Origin: Syntrophobacterales bacterium | Lineage (GTDB): Bacteria; Desulfobacterota; Syntrophobacteria; Syntrophobacterales; Thermodesulforhabdaceae | Reading direction: 5' to 3' | Assembly: GCA_026992355.1 (NCBI GenBank) | Contig: JALXAE010000288.1 | Span: 1 to 36,667 of the forward strand | Length of the DNA stretch: 36,667 bases | Part shown: piece by piece, positions 1 to 8,705 of the stretch | Layout: the number at the start of each line of letters is the position of its first letter | How positions within the stretch are numbered: position 1 is the stretch's first letter | The notes under the pieces: model-generated | What the model saw: the letters and a program-made list of their open reading frames with translations, nothing else | Told to the model about the DNA's origin: nothing | The model's database searches: none | Translations under genes and position numbers: made by a program

Positions 1-99
1 TTAACGCCACCGCTGAACTTGGTTGCTAAAAAGGATTGAAAGAGTTGATGTTTTCTTTAGAATTTAAACCTAAAGCATAAAAGACCTAAAATGGATTCC

Positions 100-395
100 T
101 AAAGACCAAATTGTAAGAATTTTGCGGAACAGATACCCATCCATATGAATTGTTTCTCGAACTGGTAGATATAGAACATAGGATAACAAAGGTAAGATCT
201 CCAAAAACAATGGTTTTGTTAAACGCTTTCACAGAACAGCCCTGGATGGGTTTTTTAGAATAGCTTTTGGGATGAAGCTATATTCTTCTTTAAAGGAACT
301 TCAAGGGAATTTTGGTAAATGGCTACGCCGTCGGGAGGAACTTTTGCCTAAAAGGTCAGAGCCTGAAAGGCAGATTTCTGGAAAAAAGCGAGGGG
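100..395 (+). pseudogene. Degenerate C-terminal part of an IS481/IS3-like DDE transposase (integrase core remnant)
   Basis: Conceptual translation with an in-frame stop near 114 and a 1-nt frameshift near 205-212 gives ...EFCGTDTHPYELFLELVDIEHRITKVRSPKT / NGFVKRFHRTALDGFFRIAFGMKLYSSLKELQGNFGKWLRRREELLPKRSE. This matches the recalled IS481-type pattern (D)NG.EFCG..HPYE..L.L..IEHR.TKVR.P.TNGFVERFHRTLLDE..RV.....Y.S..E.Q.DLD.WL..YN..RPHQG. Confidence 0.75.
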
Positions 396-398
396 AAT

Positions 399-1493
399 AT
401 GAAAATGAAGATTTACCACCTCTCGGATCTTCATTTGGGGGCAAGGCCTCCCGGAAGGAGTGAAATTTCCCACCGGCAGATGGTTTTTACCAAACTTCAG
501 GAAACAATAGATAAAGCCAGGAAGGAAGGCGTAAAATTCATTGTTATCTGCGGTGACATTTTTCATTCTAACGCTGTTCCGGGAAGAGTTGTTTCAGATT
601 TTTTTGAAATCCTTCTGGAAGCAAAGGGAATTCACTTTGTAATAATTCCTGGTGGAGGAAGAATTGCCGAAGATGAGGTTTTCGGCCATGATGCTTATAC
701 GGAAGACAGCCTTTACAGGCGAGTGGAAGTCAAAAAATTCCTTCAGGCGGAAAATATCAGTTTTCTGAGTCCCGATGAGCCACAAAGGGTAATTGATAAC
801 GTGGGTTTCTATGGTGGATTTTTTGACTACCCAAAAGCAGAAAAAATAGTGGGTTGTAAGTATCACATAGCCCTTCTGCATGGATCATTTGGAAATAATG
901 AGGATTACGGTGAAATTTTTCTGGATGAGCGGATACTTTCCGAATACGACTATGTCGCCCTTGGCCACTACCACACATTCAAAAGAATTGGTAGAAACGC
1001 CTGTTACTCCGGTGCCTTTATCCAGTTTGAATATGTTGCAGGACGGGATGCAACAAGCGGTTATGTTGAAGTGGAACTTCCAGAGAAGGGAATGGAAGAT
1101 GCGGTCATAAAGCGCGTTGAGTTTCAAGATGCTCCACGCTATGTTTACATGAAGATCCTTGGGGAGAGTGATGCGGAAGCTTTCAGAAGTCTCGATTTTT
1201 TAACCACTCATGTGAAGATCTCCATGTATCTTGAAGACTATAAGGACTTAATCAGAGAAAAACAGGCGGAGTATCCTGATAAAATAGTTCTTCTGGACGG
1301 CTGCTGCATCCCGAAGGATAGATCAAAAATCGCGGAAACCATTGATGAAATACTCTATGGCAACTCCACAGAAATTATAATTCCTGAAGAACACAGAGAG
1401 GAAGTGAGAGAAACAATTCTTTATGGATTGTGGATAAGCAGTAAAAAATCCGACTTTGAGAATTTTTTACGAAACCTTTTTGGACTGGACTAA
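399..1493 (+). CDS. Metallophosphoesterase / SbcD-like DNA repair exonuclease family protein
   Basis: MKMKIYHLSDLHLGARPPGRSEISHRQ, CGDIFHSN, LLHGSF and GHYHTF motifs. RBS-like gagggg just upstream of ATG 399; the ORF-track extension to 312 reads into the transposase remnant. Confidence 0.8.
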   Translation: MKMKIYHLSDLHLGARPPGRSEISHRQMVFTKLQETIDKARKEGVKFIVICGDIFHSNAVPGRVVSDFFEILLEAKGIHFVIIPGGGRIAEDEVFGHDAYTEDSLYRRVEVKKFLQAENISFLSPDEPQRVIDNVGFYGGFFDYPKAEKIVGCKYHIALLHGSFGNNEDYGEIFLDERILSEYDYVALGHYHTFKRIGRNACYSGAFIQFEYVAGRDATSGYVEVELPEKGMEDAVIKRVEFQDAPRYVYMKILGESDAEAFRSLDFLTTHVKISMYLEDYKDLIREKQAEYPDKIVLLDGCCIPKDRSKIAETIDEILYGNSTEIIIPEEHREEVRETILYGLWISSKKSDFENFLRNLFGLD

Positions 1494-1587
1494 GGCTGAA
1501 TGAGTATGCTCAATGCTCAAGCATTGAACTTATCACTCTCAGCCGGGCATAATGGTTTTGCAAGTGGTAATTGCTTCTGAAAAATCC

Positions 1588-1609
1588 CGGCAGGAAGAAT
1601 TCTTCCTGC
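1588..1609. terminator. Perfect palindrome GGCAGGAAGAATTCTTCCTGCC between convergent genes; probable terminator of the minus-strand GGDEF gene
   Basis: 22-bp perfect palindrome between convergent CDS ends (1493 and 1617); T-rich tract GGGATTTTTC follows on the minus strand. Confidence 0.5.
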
Positions 1610-1616
1610 CATATTG

Positions 1617-2534
1617 CTATTTAAAGACTTTAATTACTAGAGTTTTTCCTTCAGTTTTAGCTTCATACATAGCTCTGTCGGCAAGGTGTATTAAATCTTT
1701 CAGACCAGGTACAGGTATTTTTTCTCTGAAATTAACAAAAACAACTCCTATGGAAATTGATTTAGCACGGGGAGTTATTTTTGAATACTCGGACAAAATA
1801 CGATGAGCTATCTCCTCAACTAACTCCCTCTGCGCATTTGTAACCAGCAAAATGAATTCATCTCCACCATAGCGAAACAAAAAATCGAGATTTTTCCTAA
1901 CTACAGTTTTTACAGCATTCACAAATTTCTTAAGAAAAATATCACCGGCTATGTGTCCGTAGGTGTCATTAAATTGTTTGAAGCCGTCAATATCTATGAA
2001 AAACATAGATAGGGGATACTTGGCTCTGGTAGCTCTTGCTATTTCTTTTGGCGCGATCTGTTCCATCCCGTACCGGTTATAAGCACCGGTAAGGGAGTCC
2101 TTCAAAAGCTTTTCTGCAAGTTTTGCTTTTTCTCTCCGATCTCTTATAACACGCTTCAACTTGGCGTTTAACTCATCCCCTTCAAAGGGTTTATAAATAA
2201 AGTCGGCCGCCCCAGCTTCAATGACCCTGGTATATTCGTATGTCTGAGCAAAACCGGTCATTGCAATAATATCAACATTATGCTGCATCTCCTTTATCTT
2301 TCTAATCAGAGCCAGACCATCAACTCTGGGCATATTCATATCTGTGAGGACAATATCGTAGGGTGTTTTTGAAAACAGCTCAAAGGCTTCCTCCCCATTA
2401 GCAGCAGTACTCACAAAATAACCCTGCTTTGCAAGATGCTGGGACAGCAGATTGCGAATCTGAGGCTCATCATCAACAACAAGAATTCTTACCGGAGGCC
2501 CATTGGATGTTGTCAATTGAGTGTCATTATCCAT
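1617..2534 (-). CDS. Response regulator receiver domain + GGDEF diguanylate cyclase
   Basis: ILVVDDEPQIRNLL, DIVLTDMNMPRVDG receiver motifs; RYGGDEFILLV GGDEF motif. Confidence 0.92.
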   Translation of the reverse strand: MDNDTQLTTSNGPPVRILVVDDEPQIRNLLSQHLAKQGYFVSTAANGEEAFELFSKTPYDIVLTDMNMPRVDGLALIRKIKEMQHNVDIIAMTGFAQTYEYTRVIEAGAADFIYKPFEGDELNAKLKRVIRDRREKAKLAEKLLKDSLTGAYNRYGMEQIAPKEIARATRAKYPLSMFFIDIDGFKQFNDTYGHIAGDIFLKKFVNAVKTVVRKNLDFLFRYGGDEFILLVTNAQRELVEEIAHRILSEYSKITPRAKSISIGVVFVNFREKIPVPGLKDLIHLADRAMYEAKTEGKTLVIKVFK

Positions 2535-5205
2535 GACGATTTAATTCCCGGTTAATAATTTCTTTTGATTTTTCTAAGGCTTCTTTAACTTTATTGGCAT
2601 TTGGGCCGCCTGCCTGAGCCATATCAGGACGCCCTCCGCCTCTACCTCCAACAACTTCTGCCAGTTCTCCAACTATCTTACCTGCATGAAGCCTTTTCGT
2701 GAGATCCCTGGTCACGCCAACAAGTAACAGGGCCTTTCCACCTCGATCCGAACCGATCACCAAAACAGCCCTTTCATTAAAACGCTCTTTGAAGCGGTCA
2801 TAGATTTCTCTCATGGCCTTCGCATCATCAACGCCAACCTGAGAAATCACGACATTCACATCACCTATTGTTTCCGGCGAGTCAAAAATACTTTGAGACT
2901 TCGCAGCGGTGAGTGCCTGCCTCAAGGCTTCCACTTCCTTCTCCAGAGCTTTTTCCCTTTCGAGAATTTTCTCCAGACGTTCCCCTATATGCTCTGGATG
3001 GGTCTTTAGAAGGTGAGCAGCATTGGTGAGTATTTGTCTCTGATGGTTTATCCACTCAAGAGCCCTTGTGCCCGCAACGGCTTCAATACGTCGAACTCCC
3101 GCAGCAACGCTGGTTTCCTGAAGAACAAAGAAAACACCTATATCGCCCGTGTTCTGAACATGGGTTCCACCGCATAGTTCCTTGCTAAGGCCAGGTATTT
3201 CTATCATTCTTACAATGTCACCATATTTTTCTTCAAACAGGGCAATTGCCCCGGACTTAACCGCTTCATCGAAGGCCATTTTGTGTACATTTACCATTCT
3301 GTTTTGCCATACTTCCAGATTGACCTGTCTTTCAATCTCCACAATTTCTTCGGGTGTCAGGGCTTTAAAGTGAGTGAAGTCAAAACGCAAACGATCGGGA
3401 GCCACCAAAGAACCTGCCTGTTTTACATGATCGCCTAATACTCGACGCAAAACGGCATGAAGGACATGTGTAGCCGTATGATGTCTCGCAGTAGATGCTC
3501 TGGCTTCTTCGTCCACTTCGAGTCTTACAATTTCGCCAACTTTGATACTGCCTTCCAGTATCTCTCCGACGTGCACAAACACATCGCCCGGAAGCCTCTG
3601 GGTGTTGGTAACCTTCATACGACCATTTGGCCCAATAATGACGCCGATATCACCCACCTGACCTCCAGCTTCACCGTAAAAGGGAGTCTTCTCAGTTATG
3701 ACCTCTGCCTGTTCTCCCTTGATAACTTCAGAAACTCTAGTATCACCGTTTCGAACAAGGGCCAGAACCCTGGATTCATCAACCAATCTTTCATAACCCA
3801 CAAACTCAGTTGGTCTAATCTCTGATACGATCTCTCTGTAAACGTCGCTGACTTCTCTCTCTCCACTACCTTTCCAATGGCGCCGAGATTGCTCTCTCTG
3901 TTGTTCCATCCGTTCATTATAGCCTCTGAGGTCAACGGAGAAATTAACTGATCTGGCAAGATCCGTCACAATATCAACAGGAAAGCCATAGGTATCGTAG
4001 AGCTTGAAAATTAGATCACCCGGGATTTCTCGAGACCCACTATCTCTAAGCCGTTCAATTTCTCTACTTAAAAGCTTCAGACCAAAATCGAGTGTTTCAT
4101 TAAAACGCTCTTCTTCGTGCAATATAACTTCAGTTATGTAACTCTTATTATCCAGTAGTTCAGGGTAGGCATCATTCATGGATTCCATAACAGCGACAGA
4201 AACTTCATGCAGAAAGGGTTTATCCAGTCCGAGAAAACGACCGTGTCTCAAGGCGCGCCGAATAACGCGTCTAAGAACATATCCTCGGCCTTCATTACTG
4301 GGCAATACACCATCGGATATGAGAAAGGCAGCAGCTCGACTATGGTCGGCAATAACCTTGATGGATACATCCTTTTCGGGATCTTTCCCATATTGATGAC
4401 CGCTCAGCTTTGCGATTGAATCCATGATAGGCTTAAACAAATCTATATCGTAATTGGATCTTACCCCTTGAACTACGGCAGCTATGCGTTCCAGTCCCAT
4501 CCCGGTATCAATGCTCGGTTTTGGAAGGGGTTCAAGAGAACCATCATCCTTCCTGTTGAATTGCATAAAAACGAGATTCCAGAGTTCAAGATATCTGTCG
4601 CAGTCACATCCGGGCTTGCAATCGGGAGATTTACAACCGAACTCAGGTCCCTGATCAATAATAATTTCTGAGCAGGGACCACAGGGTCCGGTATCACCCA
4701 TAGCCCAGAAATTGTCCTTTGTGGGAAACTTTAGAATACGGTTTTCCGGTAAAAAGCGTGCCCATAGGTTCCCGGCTTCCTCATCGGGGCCAAGGTTCAT
4801 GGAGGCATCGCCTTCGTGGATGGTAGCGTAAAGTTTTTCTTTAGGAAGTCCCATAAAATCGACAAGAAAAGACCATGCAAATTCTATTGCTTCCTTCTTG
4901 AAATAGTCGCCAAAAGAGAAATTGCCAAGCATTTCGAAAAAGGTATGATGCCTGGCAGTGTAGCCCACATTTTCCAAGTCATTATGTTTGCCACCCGCTC
5001 TCATGCACTTCTGACTCGATGTAGCCCGAACATAATCTCTTTTTTCTTCACCAAGGAAACATCTTTTGAACTGAACCATGCCAGCATTGGTAAAAAGAAG
5101 TGTTGGGTCATCTCTGGGTATCAGCGATGAGCTTTTAACAATCGTGTGACCTCGTTCTTTGAAAAAGTTCAGGAATTCTGCTCTTATTTCACTTGCTTTT
5201 TTCAT
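2527..5205 (-). CDS. alaS: Alanine--tRNA ligase
   Basis: MKKASEIRAEFLNFFKERGHTIVKSSSLIPRDDPTLLFTNAGMVQFK; ARHHTATHVLHAVLR; ELCGGTHV; C-terminal GGRGGGRPDMAQAGG. Confidence 0.98.
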   Translation of the reverse strand: MKKASEIRAEFLNFFKERGHTIVKSSSLIPRDDPTLLFTNAGMVQFKRCFLGEEKRDYVRATSSQKCMRAGGKHNDLENVGYTARHHTFFEMLGNFSFGDYFKKEAIEFAWSFLVDFMGLPKEKLYATIHEGDASMNLGPDEEAGNLWARFLPENRILKFPTKDNFWAMGDTGPCGPCSEIIIDQGPEFGCKSPDCKPGCDCDRYLELWNLVFMQFNRKDDGSLEPLPKPSIDTGMGLERIAAVVQGVRSNYDIDLFKPIMDSIAKLSGHQYGKDPEKDVSIKVIADHSRAAAFLISDGVLPSNEGRGYVLRRVIRRALRHGRFLGLDKPFLHEVSVAVMESMNDAYPELLDNKSYITEVILHEEERFNETLDFGLKLLSREIERLRDSGSREIPGDLIFKLYDTYGFPVDIVTDLARSVNFSVDLRGYNERMEQQREQSRRHWKGSGEREVSDVYREIVSEIRPTEFVGYERLVDESRVLALVRNGDTRVSEVIKGEQAEVITEKTPFYGEAGGQVGDIGVIIGPNGRMKVTNTQRLPGDVFVHVGEILEGSIKVGEIVRLEVDEEARASTARHHTATHVLHAVLRRVLGDHVKQAGSLVAPDRLRFDFTHFKALTPEEIVEIERQVNLEVWQNRMVNVHKMAFDEAVKSGAIALFEEKYGDIVRMIEIPGLSKELCGGTHVQNTGDIGVFFVLQETSVAAGVRRIEAVAGTRALEWINHQRQILTNAAHLLKTHPEHIGERLEKILEREKALEKEVEALRQALTAAKSQSIFDSPETIGDVNVVISQVGVDDAKAMREIYDRFKERFNERAVLVIGSDRGGKALLLVGVTRDLTKRLHAGKIVGELAEVVGGRGGGRPDMAQAGGPNANKVKEALEKSKEIINRELNRHG

Positions 5206-5347
5206 CTGTCTAAACCTCCAGCAATCTATAGCCAGGCATCAAAGGGCATACTCAGCAGCTTGATAAAGCTACATTCTCCGAACGCAGCATTGGGTACCTT
5301 ATCACCCACTTCGTTCTTCGCCCTTCATCCTTTTCACCATTAGGCGT

Positions 5348-5434
5348 TTAAGGCCTTTTTATATCTATTAAAATCTGCTCTATTGTTCCTTTTAATGCTG
5401 GTATTTTATTTTTGCAAACTTCATAGACTCGGGT
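5348..5434 (-). pseudogene. C-terminal remnant of a HEPN (DUF86-type) toxin partner of the adjacent MNT gene
   Basis: Directly after the MNT stop (TAATGA) the minus strand reads TRVYEVCKNKIPALKGTIEQILIDIKRP*, resembling the C-terminus of HEPN/DUF86 proteins (VWE.VKNDIPELKE.IE.IL). Confidence 0.55.
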
Positions 5435-5437
5435 TCA

Positions 5438-5722
5438 TTACACATAAATAACATCCTTTTCTATCCTTTTCTTTAGAAAAGGACTTATGTTTTTTCTCAT
5501 CCTTATCACATCAACTGGCTTATTAAATTTCTCTTCTAATTCTATTTTTATTCTGCCTAATAAAAATAAATCTGGTTGTTTTTGTTCTATAACTACGTCT
5601 ATATCGCTCTCTTCTGTGCTTTCCTCTCTTGCACAAGATCCAAAAATACCAATCCTTATAATATTTTTTTGATATCTTTTCTTTATCTCTGCTAATTCTT
5701 CTATTATTCTGTTTTTTGTCAT
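5438..5722 (-). CDS. Minimal nucleotidyltransferase (MNT antitoxin-like, MNT/HEPN family)
   Basis: IRIGIFGSCAREESTEESDIDVVIE: GSxAR(x)nD(x)D nucleotidyltransferase motif; 94 aa; VDVI C-terminal strand. Confidence 0.88.
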   Translation of the reverse strand: MTKNRIIEELAEIKKRYQKNIIRIGIFGSCAREESTEESDIDVVIEQKQPDLFLLGRIKIELEEKFNKPVDVIRMRKNISPFLKKRIEKDVIYV

Positions 5723-5775
5723 TTCTATATCTTATGAGCCTAACAACCGGTTCATTAGCATGGGATACGCTGAAA

Positions 5776-6828
5776 CTAAACCGGTTTAGCTTCAACCGTT
5801 TTTTCACCTTCTTTTTCAGCTTCATCAACCGGTGGCAGGTTTTTGGCCTTTCTTACCTTGTTTTCTATTTCCTTCAGGAGTTCAGTATGTTCCTTCAGGT
5901 ACTTTCTGGCATTCTCTCTTCCCTGTCCAAGCCTCACATCCTCGTAGGAATACCAGGCCCCAGATTTTGAAACAATTCCCATTTCAGCGGCAAGGTCCAG
6001 GATATCACTTTCCCTGGATATCCCCTCCTGAAAAATAATGTCAAACTCCGTCTCTTTAAAAGGTGGAGCTATCTTGTTCTTTACCACTCTGACACGTACC
6101 CTGTTACCAATTTGTTCCGTACCTTCTTTAACTGGTCCTATCCTTCTTATGTCGAGCCTAACTGTGGCATAAAACTTTAAAGCGTTCCCGCCGGTTGTAG
6201 TTTCAGAAGGGCCATACATGACCCCTATTTTCGATCTGATCTGGTTAATGAATATAACACAGGTGCGCGACTTGTTTATTGCGGCAACCAGTTTCCTGAG
6301 AGCCTGACTCATCAGACGAGCCTGCAACCCCACATGGGCATCGCCCATATCTCCATCGATTTCAGCCTTTGGAACCAGGGCTGCCACAGAATCTATTACA
6401 ATAACATCTATAGCATTGCTTCTAACCAGTATCTCTGCAATCTCCAGGGCCTGTTCCCCATAGTCCGGTTGGCTTATAAGAAGCTCTTCAGTATTCACGC
6501 CCAATTTTTTAGCATAAGATACATCAAGGGCATGTTCAGCATCTATAAAAGCCGCAACACCGCCCTGTTTTTGTGCTTCCGCTATAATGTGAAGAGCAAG
6601 AGTTGTTTTTCCGGATGATTCAGGGCCGTATATCTCAACAATTCTTCCTCTAGGTACTCCACCTATACCTATGGCAAGATCTAGAGAAAGAGCACCTGTA
6701 GGGATAACTGGAAGAGATATGTCCTGAGCCTTTTCGCCAAGGCGCATTATTGAACCTTTTCCGCATTGACGTTCTATTTGAGCAAGGGCTGCCTCGATAA
6801 CCCTTTGTCGTTCGTCGGAACCAGGCAT
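5776..6828 (-). CDS. recA: Recombinase RecA
   Basis: [23 protein letters not shown] (Walker A), [29 protein letters not shown]. Confidence 0.98.
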   Translation of the reverse strand: MPGSDERQRVIEAALAQIERQCGKGSIMRLGEKAQDISLPVIPTGALSLDLAIGIGGVPRGRIVEIYGPESSGKTTLALHIIAEAQKQGGVAAFIDAEHALDVSYAKKLGVNTEELLISQPDYGEQALEIAEILVRSNAIDVIVIDSVAALVPKAEIDGDMGDAHVGLQARLMSQALRKLVAAINKSRTCVIFINQIRSKIGVMYGPSETTTGGNALKFYATVRLDIRRIGPVKEGTEQIGNRVRVRVVKNKIAPPFKETEFDIIFQEGISRESDILDLAAEMGIVSKSGAWYSYEDVRLGQGRENARKYLKEHTELLKEIENKVRKAKNLPPVDEAEKEGEKTVEAKPV

Positions 6829-6874
6829 ATTTATTTATCCTCCTGATTTTCATTTATTGAAAATAATTATTATT

Positions 6875-7438
6875 TTAGCCTTCCAGAGGCATTTTAACAA
6901 GAACTTCGTACTTAGCTCCAGATGGCTTTAAAATACTTTTGTATAGTGTAACATGATCCACAGTAAACTCATCACTTTCGAATGATGCATTATCAACTAT
7001 AGCCCTAGCAAGAGAGGCATCGTTCCGGGGGGATTTCATTCTACCCAGGGTAAGATGGGGCTTAAAGGGACGATCTTCTTTTGGAAATCCTAATTTTTGG
7101 AGATTATTCTCCAATTCCCTCTGAAAGAAAACCAGTTTGTCCAGTTCACCAGCCAAACCTGCCCACACAACCCTGATTTTCTTAATGGACGGAAAACATC
7201 CAGTGCCCTTAGCCTTCAATGTAAAAGGCTTCGTTCGACAGGCAAGGGATTGCATAACCTCTTTTATATCGTTCACTCTGGTTTCTTCAATATTTCCCAA
7301 AAATTTTAGTGTGATGTGAACATTTTCAACGGGCACCCATTTGACATCCTTTCCAAATCTTTCAAGATGTTTTCTTAATTCCTCAAGCCTACGGCGAACA
7401 TCCTCCGAAACATCCATCGCAATGAAAGCTCGAATCAT
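6875..7438 (-). CDS. thpR: RNA 2',3'-cyclic phosphodiesterase (2H phosphoesterase, ThpR)
   Basis: MIRAFIAMDVSEDVRRRLEEL start; two HxTx motifs (HITLKFLG, HLTLGRM). Start at 7438 preferred over the 7552 ORF start because the extension overlaps cinA. Confidence 0.88.
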   Translation of the reverse strand: MIRAFIAMDVSEDVRRRLEELRKHLERFGKDVKWVPVENVHITLKFLGNIEETRVNDIKEVMQSLACRTKPFTLKAKGTGCFPSIKKIRVVWAGLAGELDKLVFFQRELENNLQKLGFPKEDRPFKPHLTLGRMKSPRNDASLARAIVDNASFESDEFTVDHVTLYKSILKPSGAKYEVLVKMPLEG

Positions 7439-8691
7439 TTCAACATCTCCCATAGTAACTTTAGTGCGGAAAGAACTGTTGTAAATTGGATATCTCTTCT
7501 GGAGCCGGAAAAAAGATGGCCTCTGACAACGATACGATCCTTTACTGCGCAACCTATAAAAACTGTTCCCACGGGTTTTTCCTTGCTTCCTCCTGACGGT
7601 CCAGCAATGCCCGTTGTGCCAATAGCTACATCTACTCCGGCAATTTTCTGAGTAGCCTTAGCCATTTCTCTGGCAACAATTTCACTAACTGCCCCATGTT
7701 TATTCAGAATATCTTTACTTATTCCTAAAACATCGGCTTTCGCCTCATTACTGTAAACAATGTAACCCCTTTCAAAGTAATCGGAAGCTCCCGGCACAGA
7801 AACAATGGTATCCGCCAAGAGACCGCCTGTGCATGACTCAGAAACTGCAAGCCTCCACCCCTTGCTACGGAGTAAATTTCCAACGACGACTTCGAGGCGT
7901 CCTTTGTCGTCCACTCCGCTTACATTTTCTGGGCCGACCAATTTCAACACATCTTGTTCAGCCCGGTAAAGAAGCGTTTCAGCCTTTTCTTGAGAAGACC
8001 CCTTAACTAAGATGGTAACCCAGGTTTCACCACCTACCTTCGGCAGATACCCAATGGAGACTTCAGGGTAGTTCAATACAGAAGAACCCTTCAATTTCTC
8101 AGCAATTTCCCATTCATGAAGGTTATATACTCTTATTACACGGCGCCTGTAACACAGTCTTTCAGGAAACCTGGCCCTCAAATCCGGTATTACCTCATGC
8201 ACCATTAGATACCTTACCTCCCTGGGAACTCCAGGAAGGCAGTAAAGGTATGTATTGTTCACCCTAAGCTTAAAACCAGCCATGGGCATATTTACGGCAA
8301 GTTTTTCAGCCCCGGAAGGAAGGCGAGTCATATCTTCAAACTCGGTTTTCCAGGGGATGTTCAGCTCCATGAGCAGATTTTTGAATGATTTTCTATAGGG
8401 TTCATTGATTTCCAGTTTTAAACCAAAGGCGTGAGCTATACAGCTTCTAGTACAATCGTCTTCTGTAGGACCCAAGCCTCCAGAAGTTATAACAAAATCA
8501 GCATTAGATGCGGCATAGCGCAGAGCTCTGGAGAGCTCATCCATGGTATCACTTGAAATTAATACCTCTTGCAGGCTAAAACCATTCTCCAGGAGGCTCT
8601 TGCCAATGAAGGGAGTGTTAATGTCCTGGACATCACCCAGCAATACTTCATCACCAATTATAATTGCTATGCCTTTGATTTCTCTGGCCAT
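7435..8691 (-). CDS. cinA: CinA family protein (nicotinamide-nucleotide amidohydrolase / competence-damage inducible)
   Basis: IIGDEVLLGDVQDINTPFIGKSL, TSGGLGPTEDD, C-terminal SESCTGGLLADTIVSVPGASDYFERGYIVYSNEAK. Confidence 0.93.
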   Translation of the reverse strand: MAREIKGIAIIIGDEVLLGDVQDINTPFIGKSLLENGFSLQEVLISSDTMDELSRALRYAASNADFVITSGGLGPTEDDCTRSCIAHAFGLKLEINEPYRKSFKNLLMELNIPWKTEFEDMTRLPSGAEKLAVNMPMAGFKLRVNNTYLYCLPGVPREVRYLMVHEVIPDLRARFPERLCYRRRVIRVYNLHEWEIAEKLKGSSVLNYPEVSIGYLPKVGGETWVTILVKGSSQEKAETLLYRAEQDVLKLVGPENVSGVDDKGRLEVVVGNLLRSKGWRLAVSESCTGGLLADTIVSVPGASDYFERGYIVYSNEAKADVLGISKDILNKHGAVSEIVAREMAKATQKIAGVDVAIGTTGIAGPSGGSKEKPVGTVFIGCAVKDRIVVRGHLFSGSRRDIQFTTVLSALKLLWEMLK

Positions 8692-8705
8692 TTATCACCT
8701 TAAAG

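Noticed and set aside
1-39. Possible gene C-terminus at the left edge (LTPPLNLVAKKD*)
   Set aside because: Too short and two frames are equally possible; cannot be supported.
25-45. CRISPR-repeat-like tail (ctaaaaaggattgaaag) near the left edge
   Set aside because: Occurs once with no spaced repeats; falls next to the transposase remnant.
1511-1526. CAATGCT-CA-AGCATTG hairpin downstream of the phosphoesterase
   Set aside because: Short stem without a clear T tract; could contribute to termination but unsupported as a distinct element.
5206-5347. T-box or other riboswitch leader upstream of alaS (minus-strand GGGTGATAAGGTACCC)
   Set aside because: Lacks the T-box consensus (TGGNACCRCG) and no antiterminator/terminator pair was recognised.
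5523-5828. 101-aa minus-strand ORF overlapping MNT
   Set aside because: Out of frame with the clearly recognisable MNT protein; Lys/Arg-rich frame-shadow translation.
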